DNA of 64,000 nt, taken from positions 17,422,221 through 17,486,220 of the forward strand of contig NC_092027.1 of the NCBI RefSeq assembly GCF_042242105.1. The letters run 5' to 3'. Below are positions 40,849-53,084 of the stretch, one piece after another. Within the stretch, counting starts at the first letter, position 1. The number at the start of each line of letters is the position of its first letter. A program made the position numbers and the translations under genes. Below the pieces are notes generated by a model. The model was not told where the DNA came from. It did no database searches and was given only the letters and a program-made list of their open reading frames with translations. This DNA comes from Pempheris klunzingeri (lineage: Eukaryota; Chordata; Actinopteri; Acropomatiformes; Pempheridae).

Positions 40849-41036
40849 AGTGTAAGGCCCTGCAGAGGCTCACTCACGAAACTGTCGGTGCCGCCGGGAC
40901 ACAGCACGTAGAAGGAGACGCCGGGCTCTGCGTAAAAGTCCAGCCGCCTCTCGTCGTCCTCCTCGGCGAAGATGAGGTCGAACGGGTTACCGGAGCACCA
41001 CTTCTCCGCCGCCTCCACCAGATGCTTGAACTCCAT
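35201..41036 (-). CDS. mturn: Maturin (neural progenitor differentiation regulator)
   Basis: Small cytosolic protein that promotes neural differentiation in vertebrate embryos; also linked to megakaryocyte differentiation. Three coding exons: 41036-40878 (53 codons, MEFKHLVEAAEKWCSGNPFD to GGTDSF), 36943-36821 (HVWSESEDCLPFLQLAQDY to SFRP) and 35308-35201 (LLGLPDLEDDSFEHYHADM to HQQMGVSQQ, stop TGA). The product is 129 aa against 131 in human, with the same exon boundaries in protein terms and the same C-terminus. Donors are GTGAGT and GTGAGG; acceptors end TAG and CAG. All introns are phase 0. Its position upstream of znrf2 in the same orientation repeats the mammalian arrangement. It is divergent from sh3bp5, with 1.7 kb between start codons. 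Confidence 0.96.
35458..35514. repeat. Perfect 22-bp inverted repeat (hairpin)
   Basis: The arm 35458-35479 is the exact reverse complement of 35493-35514, with a 13-base loop. It starts CAACTCTTCAGTAC and lies in mturn intron 2, about 150 bases from exon 3. It can form a hairpin in DNA and in RNA from either strand. Confidence 0.85.
35735..36185. mobile_element. Third fold-back element copy, interrupted by a LINE tail
   Basis: The left part (GGTTGGGGAAACAGCTGGCC at about 35775-35800) and the right part (GCTAGCTGTTTGCC, then TTTATGCTCAGCTAAGCTAA at about 36119-36170) match the two arms of the element at 4958-5546. Between them is a segment ending GGGGAATCAATAAAGTCC plus TTATC repeats (about 35972-36083), the signature 3' end of a CR1/Rex1-type LINE. 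It appears inserted into the element right after a shared CAGGAAGTTA. Confidence 0.5.
38874..39054. repeat. Long compound (GT)n / (GA)n microsatellite
   Basis: About 86 bases of uninterrupted GT, then GTGTCA/GTGA-type higher-order units to about 39026, then about 28 bases of GA. It is among the longest simple repeats in the window. Further GT and CA runs follow at about 39168-39201 and 39481-39522. Confidence 0.95.
40799..40846. repeat. (CA)n microsatellite beside mturn exon 1
   Basis: CA run ending about 30 bases downstream (in gene sense) of the mturn exon 1 donor. Confidence 0.9.
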
Positions 41037-41775
41037 CCTCTGTTATCCGGTCTGCGGTGTCCCTGGCTCCGGAGCTTGATGTCGATCTCTGTGGCCGTCG
41101 CGGCGATGATGCTCAAGACACAAAAAACAGCTGATCGGACAGCAGCATCAGCAGCCTCCACTACCGCATCTCCTCTAGAGCACCGTGTGCATGGCCCGGG
41201 AAGAGAGATAACGCTGCTGGTGCATAGAGCCTACCGGGTCTGCTGCTCATCCGCTCTCAAAGCCCCATTCCTCTCTTCCTCCCCACGTTATGAAATCAGC
41301 CCGTCGGTCGCATGCATGCATACGCAGGAGGACGCTGGAAAAAACGCGATGACGAACAGTGAAGCCGGGCAGCCGTCCATATCTGAGGCTCTGTGTGGGC
41401 CCACTCCCAAGGCAAAACTACTGTATCATTTCAGCCTGCTGACAGCATGCAGGGCAATATATAAGCTGCCATGGAGAATCACTGTGTGGGAATGTTTATG
41501 TGGGTTTGCACACAGTACATATGTGAGGACCACACAATGGTCATCATGAACTACAAATGAAGCCTAAGGACAAATACTGCTATGAAATATATTTGTACAC
41601 GAATGAGTCATTCAAGTATTAGTTCACCCAAATCACACAAGTAAAAAAACATGTTATACAGAAATCCTCATTGGGTTAAACATAATCCTCATTGGGTAGT
41701 GCTGGTCTTACTGTCTGAGAATGAGTAGGTCTAAACTTTAAACTGCAGTAGTTTAATAATAGCAACAACTTGAAT

Positions 41776-41877
41776 AATGATAATAACGGCAATAATAATG
41801 ATGATGATGATGATGGTAATAATAATATTAATTATAATGATAATAATAATCGTCATCATCATCATCATCATCATCAC
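41776..41877. repeat. Trinucleotide-rich tract (AAT/GAT/CAT)
   Basis: Runs of TAA, GAT and CAT units in the 1.7-kb region between the divergent genes mturn and sh3bp5. Confidence 0.8.
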
Positions 41878-42439
41878 TGTTTAAATGCCCATAATATCAC
41901 TTCACCTGGGGCTGTAAAACCACTGGTCAACCACTGGTCAACACCCCCCCCCAAGTCTGCCCCCTCCCCCCCCTGCTCCCCGGAGGCCTCACCACCAGAG
42001 GGCAGATGACACCAACTCTCAATCTCCGTCTGGAGCTCAGTCAAGCTCGCAATAAGTAGCTCTAATAAGACCGGAAAATGTAATATAAAAAGCTAAAAAT
42101 AAAGGCATCATTTTGGTAAAATGGGTTGAATCGGAGATCAAAATAAAAAAAAACGTGTCATAAAAGCCAGATTAAGCTCATTACAGTTTTAGACCAACAG
42201 GATAAATGTGGGCTAAAGTCACTCATGTTGTATAAAGGATCACATAAAATCAGCTTGATTACATTAGATGGAAGATAGCCGATAAAAACACGCCTTGTAA
42301 AGTAAGACGCCAGCAAAAAAATGTTCCTCAAAGCATTAATTGTTTGATAAGGTTCTTTGATATGATATAAACTTAAAGCAGACTGCTCCACCGAGTGGGC
42401 TTTATTTTGAAAGTCAAAACCAGAAGTAGTCTTATTGGC

Positions 42440-42711
42440 CACTCTGGTGAGTTTAACACTTTCTCTTCCACAGTCCGTCTGCCGTCGGTCCCTGGGGTTG
42501 TGGTCCTCTACAGTGTGTGGAGGATCGTCCCCGCGGTCAGACGCGCTTCACCCCTCAGCCGGAAACCTCAGAGAGCCCGAAGCATGAAACGTGCTCTGCG
42601 TAAAGGTTAGTGAGGGCGGATCACTGCCCGACTCCCCTGCTGTCCAGCACCCCGGGGTCGGTCGCGCTTTGTTTGCGGTGAAGACCCAGAAAATCTCCAG
42701 ATATCCTGAAA
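42440..42711 (+). promoter_or_regulatory. Probable sh3bp5 promoter / 5' UTR
   Basis: The sequence just before the sh3bp5 start codon is richer in G+C and CpG than its surroundings, as is common for vertebrate 5' ends. A possible donor (AAAG|GTTAGTG) lies near 42606, but nothing shows that it is used. Confidence 0.35.
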
Positions 42712-43133
42712 ATGGATCCTTTACAAAATGGGAATAATTGTGAGGAAGACTCTCAATGTGCTGAGGAGGAAGAGGAGGTGGATCCAAGAATCCAGGTGAG
42801 ATTTTGAATCCATATTTTAATAGATCCAGATGTTATCACCAGTGAAAGTGACATTGAGGTGACACTGGGGAGCCCAATGACAAGAACTGTCAGGTTGTGT
42901 GGCATAAAAACATGTTGACCTCACATACAGTGTAAAAACACGCATAGCCAGTAAAATCCAGTCACATGTGGAATGGCACTACTTCGTTTATTATAATGCT
43001 GCTATTTAGCAATTGCAGGTCCTCTTTAAATAAGTGTTAACTGAATGGGCTTTCTAGGCATGCCATCAATTGTGGTCATCATGGTGCTCATAAATAGATT
43101 TAAGAGTATTTGTCCCTTTAAGGCTTTCTCAGA

Positions 43134-43181
<48 letters not shown>

Positions 43182-45332
43182 GGCTGCATGCTCAGTAATT
43201 TGGTCAACAGAAGTCACAGTTTAGCCTCCAGATACACAATCTGTGTTAAGCCTACTCCTCCCCTCACTCTGTCTCTCCCTCTCTCTCTCTGTCTCTTCAT
43301 GCATGCCATGTTTTCTGTAAACAGGGAGAACTGGAGAAGTTAAACCAGTCCACGGATGACATTAACCGCTGGGAGAGCGAGCTGGAGGTGAGACCCGTCA
43401 CCAGCCGTGGCTGAGCTGCAAAAACACACCCAGCTCAAGGAGCCGTTAAGTCTTCACACTTAAAATCTAATGTTTTACTCTGAACTATCTGCACCGTGAG
43501 ACAATTCATCTCATCTCCAGTACAGTTTCATGTGTTCCAGGAATTTTTCCTAGCAACAAGGCACAGAAAACAGTAGCAGGAGCTGCTTTTGAGGGAAAAT
43601 GTGGAAAAACTGAAGCAGCAGCTGTCACTCCCATTTAATAACACCGTATGAAGTCTTTGTGCTACAAGAGGCAAAAATGAACTGAGTGTTTAAATATAAT
43701 ATTTGAATGGCACATTTGGAGCAATCTAAATCCCAAGTGAGGTGCTCTCCTCCTTTCCTCAGCCTTCCTTTTAACAAACACACCAAACACTTTTAAAAAG
43801 GAAAAAGGCAGTAAAAAGCAGCGAGGAACAGAACAAAGACGGATGGTAGGTAAATGGTTTTAAATGTGTGCTTGGAGGGTTACTGCTCAGCAAAAGTAAA
43901 AACATTCCAGAGACAGGCCACAGTTTTTCTTTTCCTCAAAGTAGGCCTCTTCTGCTTCTCATTAGACCTTCATTCACGTCCGAACACCGAGAGCCAGTGC
44001 TGGAATGATTATAACAACAGGCAGAGAGGCTGAGGGAGAAGCCAGGGCTGTGTATACACACATCTAAGTGTTGGAACCGTCGTTATATACTGCTTAAATC
44101 ATCGTTTCAAGCTAAAGGTAATCATTATAGATCCTGGTTATTTTTGCACATCTGGGATGAAGGGACTTTTTGGGAAAATGTAAATTTTTTCCACTCCTTT
44201 GGCAATATTTTCACGCAACAGTTGTGTCAGTAGAGTTCCTGATACAAATATATACATAGACATAAGCAAACAGATAAAAAGAAAGAAGGCCATTCATCGT
44301 GAGGCAGAATGAAAGTCGGGAGCTGAAGAATGTGAAAAGTGCCACAGGCAGGCTGCAGGCGGCTTTCCTGCACAGTCTGGAGTTGATTAAGGACGATGTG
44401 CGGTAGATTCAGAGGATTCGGGAGGAGCTGAGGCAGCGAGGTTAAATCCAGGCTCAGATACAAGGTTCTCTACTCTGCCAGCGTAACTGTAAACCTCTCA
44501 TGGCCTGGCAGAGATATAAGATTGTGATTTACCTTATACCTCACTGGCTGCGTGCTGTGTCACTATTTCTCTGCAGGAACAGGAAGTCAGGAAGCATAAT
44601 GATGTCACAGGAATCAGGTTTCCTGTAGCGCCCTCTCCCTTTTCTCTTTTTTACCCTAACATCAGTTTTATGAACAGGATGCAGGTGTGGCTGCCTCTCA
44701 AACTCCCACACAAGAGACACAACTGCACACACACACACACACACACAGACAGGTGGCCTGCCTCAGTAATTCTGTTTTATAGATTAGCTGATGACAGACC
44801 TCATCTAGGAATAACAAGTCTACTGTCACAGTCCCACCTTTGGCCTTATGCAAGAAGGTGCACACAGACACACACACACAGCTGTTGTCACGCATGTTAT
44901 ATCATTGCACACAAACAGTCACGATTTCACCACCAAAGAATGTACATAAGGAGCAATTGGAACAAAGGACAAAACTGACATACAGCTGCAGTGTACATGA
45001 ATGCACGTGCTTAAACTAAAAAACTGATTTTCAGCTTCTATTTAAATGGTTTGACCTTGACATTGTCGAAGTGCCTCGAGCTATAGACTATAACAACACA
45101 GAGTCTACAGCCATGTCAGCATCTCTGTGAAGCTGCACTTGGACGCAGCTGTAATGTGATGTTTCGCAGGAATGCTAATTTAGCATGCAAAGATTTGCAA
45201 ATTAGCACTCAACACACATCTGAGGCTGATGAGAGTGTCATTCATTCAATACCGCAAGAATACCACACTGCAGTCATGGCTAAAAATTGTTCTGCATCCT
45301 CATGGCAATGTCTCACTGTGATTGTCAAGTTT

Positions 45333-45378
<46 letters not shown>

Positions 45379-46296
45379 TTGTATGTGTAGGACTGTCGTC
45401 AGCGGTTTCGTGCGGTGCTGGTGGAAGCAACAGTGAAACTGGATGAGCAGGTGAAGAGGATTGGACGAGCTGTGGATGACTCAAAACCATACTGGGAAGC
45501 TCGCAAAGTAGCAAGACAGGTACACACACACTATTCACGCACACACACACACACACACTCACAGAAGAGAGCTGGACTGACTCCGAGATCGGCAAACAGA
45601 GAGTGTGAGGGCAGGTTTACTGCGGATTAGTGATGAGAAGTTTAAAGAGCTCAGCTTATATCTACTTAAAGGAGCACGGTCACGTGAATTCTATTTTTAA
45701 ACTTGTCGTGCGCACACACACGCACGCACACACACACACAGCTCAGTAATGAAATTCTGAGCTGCACTGAAACTGCTAGACTTGCCATAATTTTGCTAAT
45801 CTTGTTTACTCCCTTTGCTGCATCTTAGAGGTCTCTGTGTTTTCATGCTTGATGCAAATAGATCCTAAGTAGGCTGTCCTCCCCGATGGCTAGCGCACTG
45901 ATTTGTGCTGTTCCCTCTCCAGGGGGTCGTGTCCTTTACTGTCTAATTGCTCTCGCCTGTTGAGGCTTTCATTTGATTGGATAGCACCAGAAATTTAGAG
46001 TCCAGCGCAGTCCTCCTCTCAACCAGTACAGAAGAAGCTTATGAGTCATTCATCAGCAGGCTGACGTTTGTGTGTCAGAGCTGAGCTGTCAAACTGAAAT
46101 AGACTGTGTGTGTGTGTGTGTGTGTGTGTGTCCTTGCTTATCTCTGCTGCAAAATGACAAACTACCTGCCAGTGGCATCTGCCTATGACAGGAACACGTG
46201 AGAGTCAGGGATTACTGGGAGGTTTTGAATTTTGATGGGACCTGTGTTCACGTGGAAGGAGCAGAGGACCTTCCTAGCTTTGTGTATGTGTATGTA

Positions 46297-46382
<86 letters not shown>

Positions 46383-49300
46383 TATGATCAAGAGGATTCA
46401 ATAGCCAAAGCCGATGAAGGCCTCGGGTTAAACTAGCGTGTTGTCTGGTAATGATTTATGGATGAATATTTAATATTTAATACATGACCTATTTTAGAGG
46501 GATTCACATGCTTACCCTCACTGACCCTCCCTACTGGAAAACACACACACACACGATAATGCACCTACCCCCTCCTATAAGTCAGCTTCAGCCCCCAACC
46601 CCCCATGTTTTCCCCACTACATTCCAGCAGACTGGGGGGCGGTGTATAGGAATTTGCCTGTACTGTCCTATCTTTTGTCCTTTTTACCCAGCATTCTCTT
46701 CTGCACCACTGCCTGTCTATCTGGCTGTCTGTCTCCCGTACGCCTCTCTCCCTCTCTGTTCCAGTCACCTCTGTCTACCGCTTCACCCTCTATCTTGCAC
46801 ATCCCAAAAGCTGTAAGTGGGATGTGGAAGACAAAGGTGTCAGACGTGATGACAGTGTCTGACACATGAATTATACACGAGTCATGTGCACAGTTACACA
46901 AACACACACACACACACACATACAGTACACGCACATGACAAAAAACCCCGCCCTTTAGTAGGATGATATTAACAGGCATCATGCATACACGAGGTGACAG
47001 CATGTCATGGTATTTCAGAGCAAAACCGCTGTATTGTTTGCCTTACAGACAGTCGGATATTGTGGGCTCCGTGGCATCAAGTTAATTAACTGATAACAAT
47101 GCTCATCATTTGTGTGCTTTCCCGTGCTCAGCAGGCTTTTGTGCCTTGAAGATAGCTCAAATTGTATCCTCCACTTTTGCTGCATGTTGCTCACCAGGGT
47201 GCTGAAGATTAGCCATTTGTTCAAGTCTTTTTTGCAAAAGTAAAGAAATGCAGAGCCTCACGTAGTCACTTTGTTTAGTGAGCTTATATACTGACAACAC
47301 TATGAATAGATGCTAAGCCTGCATGAGAAAGGAAGTGTGCTGTTGGTGGTTCCAGGAAGTGCTGTGAAGGATGGCTTCTTATCTCCAGCTTGATAAGGAC
47401 CATTGATGGGTAAAGTCTCAGTTCCTCGTCTGTTTCTCGCTCATGGTTTCTCCTCATCAAATATCCTTCATCTTCCTTCTGCTCTGCCTGCACCCCACCC
47501 CCCCCCCCCACCCCCTCCTCCAAGCCTGGGAAATGGGTCACGATGAGGGACAAAGCGGAGGGCTTCATCTCAGACAGTCAAACTAACAGATTACACGCGA
47601 AGAGCGACTGCAATCTTCCCACTCCCTTCCCCTATCTCTTCACCTTCTCGAAGGGCCTTGACGTCCCGAGATACCGTATTGAACGGCTGCAACGCTCAGA
47701 CAGCACCCACACAAAACGTGGATCTAGATTTTTCTGCAAGTTCTGTGAGACGAAGCAGACCTCTGCTTGCTCACGTCACTGTCAGGAGCCTTTATCATAA
47801 ACATGGCTGCCAGTGCCAGGGGGGTCATGTTACAGGGGTTAATGTAACAGAAAGTCAGGGAAGCCTGTGAGAAAAAATGTGTAACAGCTGAGGGAACTAC
47901 ACTGACCTATTAGAGGCATGTTGTGTTAAAGCTGTAAAATGTGATGAACAAGAATGCTCACCCAGCTCTGCTGTTCACCTCAACTCTCGGAGCATTTTAG
48001 CAAATTTAGCAATTTAAGCTCAGTGGTTTAGTTTTACATTCTGCAATTTTACTGTCTTCATTCTCACTGCTCTCATTTGTAGACTCGTTTGTAGACAAAG
48101 CACATAGCAGCAAAAAGCAATGCTCCGTTGAACCCACTAGCCTAAATTCATCTGTTTAGGCAATCACAGTTGGCAGCTAACTATGGAACATAGTAGCACT
48201 TTGCAGGTAAAGAGTCAGATATTTCCTTCAGGAGTTGGTGGAGATCAAAACAGAGCTAAAAGGAGAGTGAATATTGGACTTACAGAAAATACGACTCTAG
48301 ATAAATGCTAAAGTAGCCCTCCTTTACTCGTCCACTATAATAACTTTATGAAGTGATATTATGTCAATGTTGCGTTTATTGCATTTTTGTGGTCCATAAG
48401 CAGCCAAAAATCATCATATGTAGGTTTAATTAAATATGTGAAAGTATAGTATAGTAAAGTATTAGCATGCGCTAATATCTACTATAGACAGAGAGCATTT
48501 GACACAACCCCTCTTTTTACCCAGTGGATAATGTATAAAATCCCTTAGATTTCAGATGTCTAATGCACACAGTGAATAAAGGCTTATCGTTATTGATTAT
48601 AACAACTCAATATGCACCTTTTGTAAAAATAAAACATCCATTAGCAAAGTAAAGTAAATAAGCTCAGTCAAGGCTTCTTTCCTGTCATCTATTGATTTTG
48701 GGGAACTGCTGCATTTATGTTTAAAACTGAAATTCTCTATAGTTCTTCTCCTTCTATAATTATAATTGGGTGGCTTTATTTCATATTTTAAAATGGCCAT
48801 TTAACTGCAACAATGGTGTACAATAATCCATTCAAAATGCTCAAGGATAGAAACACAAACTGGGCCAGCAAGTTGGTTTCCATTGTAGCATACAGTCAAT
48901 ACAAACGGACAATACGGTTAAAACAGGACAAGGGGCACACTGACAGACTTACAGGGTATGTTATAACATGTCAAAGGGTTACACAAATGATTTCCCGTCA
49001 GTTTGAAGGGAAATGTGTGCTGTTAAACTGTTGCACTGAACAAAATGTACTCTAGCCCCATAAAACTGGAGGAAAAGTATCAGTGGGACAGTCTGTTGTT
49101 ACATAATTTTGGATATCTCGGATGTACGTACAATCATTAAGCCAGATAACTTGGAGCAGAATTGTTCACAGATATGTTTGCTGTGACCTTTACTCCAACC
49201 ACTTGTGTCTCTTAAAAGGAAAATCTGCACTACAGGGTTTCATGACATTCATAACTACCCAGCTAACCTACTTTCCTTGATTGTTATTATTTTTATTGAA

Positions 49301-50437
49301 CAAAATCTGATTAGTTACTGCAACTGCTTAGTCTTGGTCTTCAGCCAGTACCCTGACCTTTAAGTCACGCCTGTCAGAGTGGGGAGTGGGTCCAAATATG
49401 TTCAGCGTGATGGGAATAATCCTCCCATTGACTGTGGCTGTGGGCAGGAGGATCCCACTGACAACGTGTCAGATTTTCTTAGTGACAAAGCTTCAGTTTG
49501 TCCATCGGATCAAGGCGCGATTGTCTTTCTGTGCGTGCGTTGCAAAAACTCTTCGTCCCTTTATGGCTGTCAGGAGGAATCGACTGTGGCTCCTTCAGAG
49601 GAAATATAGGTCATGAAATATACGCTGACACACACTGAAAGCAGCACAAGGACCACTTCTGCACTCATGCCATGTAAAAACAAACGCCAGTCAAAATTTA
49701 TTACTAAAAAGGGAATGTTAACTAGTTTGAAGCTGTCATGATGCTATGATTTAAGCTTTATCAGCTTTTTCACACTTGCAAAATCCCAGTCTATATCAAA
49801 ACCCTGAGCTATAATTTTAACCACTTGAAAGCCGATGTAAGTCGTGTTTTCAAGCTGCCTTTGAGGTGATCATAAGTACCCCTCTCTCTCTGAACTCCAG
49901 GCCCAGATTGAAGCCCAAAAGGCCACTCAGGAGTTCCAGCGGGCGGTGGAGATCCTGCGGGCAGCCAAGGAGACCATCGCCCTGGCTGAGGAGAGGCTGC
50001 TGGAGGAGGACAGCCGTCAGTTTGACTCCGCCTGGCAGGAAATGCTCAACCATGCCACACAGAGGGTACGAACATGATGCAAGACAGCTGAAAAAAACTG
50101 AAAAGTTCCATCCTAACAAGTAATTTGTGGTTGAGGGCGAGGTTTAGACCGCTACTGACAGAGGAGATTGAAAAAGTGGGAGTATGTATGTATGTATACA
50201 TACATATCTTTGTCTTTTCTACCGTTAAAATAAACCTTCCTTGATTGTTCCAGGTGATGGAGGCCGAGCAGGCGAGGACACGCAGTGAGGCTGAGCACCG
50301 GAAAACGGCAGCCAATTACAACTCCTGCATCAGCCACATGAGGCAGTTAGAGAAGAAACTCAAACGCTCCATCAACAAATCCAGGTCTGTGCCTTTGTTT
50401 CCTTTTCTTCTCCCCCCGCTTGGGCCTCTCTGTGTGC

Positions 50438-50470
<33 letters not shown>

Positions 50471-53084
50471 AAAGAGGGGCTACGTTTATGTCATCTGATG
50501 CAATCCAGATGTTTCATGTGTTGGTTGTGCAGTGTTGGGGTGTGCTCCTTTGTAAGAGCCAAGGAATGTGACGGCTCACAGAGGAGTGTTATTCTTCCAG
50601 CAGTTTCCCCAGTGACAGATGGCAAAGTTTCTCCCTCCCTCTCTCTCACTTTTCCTTCTTTTTCTCCCCCTGTAGGCCGTATTTTGAACTGAAAGCCAAG
50701 TATTATCTACAACTCGAGGTATGTTTGCAAGCAGGCTAACTACTCAAAGATAACACACTTTTAGCCAAAGCAGTTGCAGTTTATGCATTTTTAGCAACGC
50801 TAATGTTGGTTGGTCAGTCAGTTGGTCCTAACTTTGGTAGCTTTTAACACCAAAATGTTATTCTCATAAACCAAATTATATATTTTGGTTTATGACCAAA
50901 TGCCTGCAAAGCTAATGGCACTCCCATCAGCCTCAGCTGTACTTTCTTTAGTGTTAATTACAAATGTTAGCATGCAAAATATTAGCATGTTCGTCAATGC
51001 ATGTTTGTCATTGTGAGCATGTTTGATTTCTCATAGCAACTGAAGCGTCTTGTGGATGAGCGTCAGGCCAAACTTGTGATTGCTAAGGCCGAGTACCGCA
51101 CAGCGCTACGCAACCTAGAGAGCATCTCCGAAGAGATCCATGCCCAGCGACGCTCCCTCACCATGGGAACCAGGGAGCAGGGTGTTGGTGCAGAGGGAGA
51201 TGGAGGCAACGAGGACATCGCCAACTTCAAGATGGAGTCAGACGGTCTGTCGAGTAAGTACAGCTGAAGCTCAGAAATGGTCATCCCCTTCATCCGTCCA
51301 CACAATGAGTGTTTTCTGTTAGTTTTGTTGGTGAATCCGCGTGTCTGCATGTTTAATGTTCATATCTGTGTGTATGTGTGTGTTTCAGTGGTGTCCGTAT
51401 CAATTGACGAAGAGGGCAGTCACAGTAGCAGCTCAGAGGAGGACGCCGACACTCATTCCACCTCCTCACCTCGAGCCACGCCTTCCTCACCTTCCTCACC
51501 TTCCTCACCCTCCTCCCATCCTTCCACCTCTGCCTCCACCCCCTTGGACATGCCATGCCCTTACCCCTCCACCTCCTTCTGCACCCCCTGTTCCTACCTC
51601 TCCTCCTCTCCCTCCTCCCCCATCCTCTCCACCTCTTGTCCCGGTGGCCTGGAGTCAGTGAGCCCTTGTAGCTCTCATGACCCAGACTCAGTGTGCGGTT
51701 CTGGGCACGCCTCACCTCTCCTGGGCCATCGTAGCCAGTGCAGTGGAGCTTCCTCTCCAGACTGTGACCAGGAGAGAGGTGTGTGTTCATCACATTAATG
51801 TCCAGACGTGTGTTAACTCCTGATGTGATCTTTTATCTTATATGTTGAAGTTTTGTATTCGCAAAGTGGCGTATTAAAGAAATACTTCAACATGTTTTTA
51901 GATATGCTCGGAATAAAAGCTTGATGAAGCGTTTCAGTGCTATCCACAGTCTTTCTCAACAGACATTTAAAATCACATTCCAAAGGAATCACATGACACT
52001 AGATGTGAGACAAATGTTGCAGAGGACCTTAGATGATGTAGATGTAGGATACTATTGTCATAGTTTTATAAAATGTAGGAATTTGTAGGAGAATTAAATG
52101 TAATAGTAAAGAAATTGTTGTGATCCACACAACAGTGAACAAGAGTGGAACGCAGTCACACAGTTCTTCTTCTTCTTCTTCTACTTCTTTTCCTGCTTTT
52201 ATTATTCAGTGGCAGTTGGCAAACAGCTTTTAGGTGCATTACTGCATTACCCTCTGGACTGGAATGTGGATCAGACTAGTTACTATACATTAAATTCTCC
52301 TATTAATTACTTTATTTTAATTTATATTAATTCCTGCATCACGTGATTCCTTTGGAGTGCTGGATCTCTTCATCAAACTTTTATTCCTAATTGTTTATTC
52401 CTAACTTTTATTCCATAATTATTGTTCATATGTTGTCAGTCATTGATGCTCCACTTCAGTCATTGTAAGTGGGTGTGTCTTTATTGCAAATTCAGATGTA
52501 GAAACTTTCATTGCCAAGAACGGTTTAAGTAACATTAAGACATTACTCACAGGATTTAGTCTGGGTTTGTCGAATATGGTATTTTGCATATTTTGAAGGT
52601 CATCAACAGCATTGCAAACCTTGAAATGACAACCGTTAGTACAAAAAATAATAATTTGTTTGTCTGCGCTCTATCAACTCTTCCCATATCCCACTAGGGT
52701 AATACTGATAAGGTTTTTTAAATTGTGTAATATTTGAAAAACACAGCATCATCATACTAGCACCATATCCATCATATTAGAGGTGGATGACATTGACTGG
52801 AAAGTGTTTTGTTATCAAGCAGTAAAGACACATTAGTGTTTCCTTGGTTAACTTGAACCTGCAGATAAATTCACCACTGTGTGCTTTCTGTTCTTGCGTG
52901 CTTTGTAGGTGACAGAGCAGAGGGAGCAGAGGCGTCGCTGGAAGCAGGTTTGAACAAGCTAACCTTGACTGTAGCACAAAAACAAGAGGAGGACTCCGGG
53001 GATGAACAAGACCCCCATTACATTAACCCTGAAATATCCTCTCCCAGCACGGCCACTGCCATTCTGCTACTCAACAGTGTCTAA
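42712..53084 (+). CDS. sh3bp5: SH3 domain-binding protein 5 (Sab; RAB11 guanine-nucleotide exchange factor)
   Basis: Coiled-coil protein that binds BTK and JNK, sits on the outer mitochondrial membrane and activates RAB11. Nine coding exons: 42712-42795, 43325-43387, 45391-45519, 49901-50065, 50254-50384, 50676-50718, 51037-51253, 51389-51778 and 52909-53084. Phases join exactly; the product is 465 aa (human 455). Signatures are VDPRIQ|GELEKLNQSTDDINR, SKPYWEARKVARQ, DSAWQEMLNHATQRVMEAEQ, MRQLEKKLKRSINKSRPYFE and CSGASSPDCDQERG|DRAEGA. The first seven exons form the long helical hairpin of the GEF domain. Exon 8 adds an acidic/Ser segment, then a Ser/Pro/Thr-rich stretch. The paralogue SH3BP5L is excluded because its helices differ at the sites listed. 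The C-terminus (HYINPEISSPSTATAILLL) differs from human. Which fish co-orthologue (a or b) it is cannot be said. Confidence 0.96.
43135..43181. repeat. (CA)n-(GA)n microsatellite in sh3bp5 intron 1
   Basis: CA run followed directly by a GA run, about 140 bases upstream of exon 2. Confidence 0.9.
45341..45376. repeat. (GT)n microsatellite at the sh3bp5 exon 3 acceptor
   Basis: GT run ending about 14 bases before the TAG acceptor of exon 3, so it replaces much of the usual pyrimidine tract on this strand. Confidence 0.85.
45520..49900 (+). other. sh3bp5 intron 3
   Basis: The largest intron of the gene, 4.4 kb, GTACAC to CTCCAG. It holds CA/GT microsatellites, a Pro/Ser low-complexity stretch near 46560-46800 and no recognised gene. 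Overlapping open frames at 49379-49616 show no domain. Confidence 0.6.
46290..46381. repeat. (GT)n microsatellite in sh3bp5 intron 3
   Basis: About 80 bases of GT after a short GTAT-rich lead. Confidence 0.95.
50865..51030. mobile_element. Dispersed repeat fragment in sh3bp5 intron 6
   Basis: Contains GCTAATGGCACTCCCATCAG, then CCTCAGCTGTACTTTCTTTA and TGTTAGCATGCAAAATATTA, a string that recurs in many percomorph genomes. An 11-bp perfect hairpin (CATAAACCAAA with TTTGGTTTATG, 50865-50894) is at its left edge. It has no coding capacity. Confidence 0.45.

Larger units (their letters stand above)
36944..40877 (-). other. mturn intron 1
   Basis: A 3.9-kb intron bounded by GTGAGT and a TAG acceptor. 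It holds several microsatellites and a 20-base tandem duplication (TTTATACCTTACAGGCTA repeated at about 38090-38130). No other gene is recognised. The short open frame at 39544-39738 has no recognisable motifs. Confidence 0.6.

Noticed and set aside
41022-41549. 175-codon plus-strand frame opposite mturn exon 1
   Set aside because: It is the antisense shadow of mturn exon 1 and its CpG-rich 5' region; no recognisable domain.
42570-42610. Alternative sh3bp5 start (MKRALRKG) with a donor after it
   Set aside because: No matching acceptor or similarity to known SH3BP5 starts; the ATG at 42712 gives the expected acidic lead into VDPRIQ.
45870-45960. Possible tRNA gene or SINE head
   Set aside because: Some A-box resemblance, but no B box and no cloverleaf could be drawn.
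50187-50206. 20-base palindrome made of TATG/CATA units
   Set aside because: It arises from a short TATG repeat meeting its complement; too simple to suggest function.
51353-51793. 146-codon minus-strand frame
   Set aside because: Antisense of the Ser/Pro-rich sh3bp5 exon 8; the forward frame fits the gene with correct phases.
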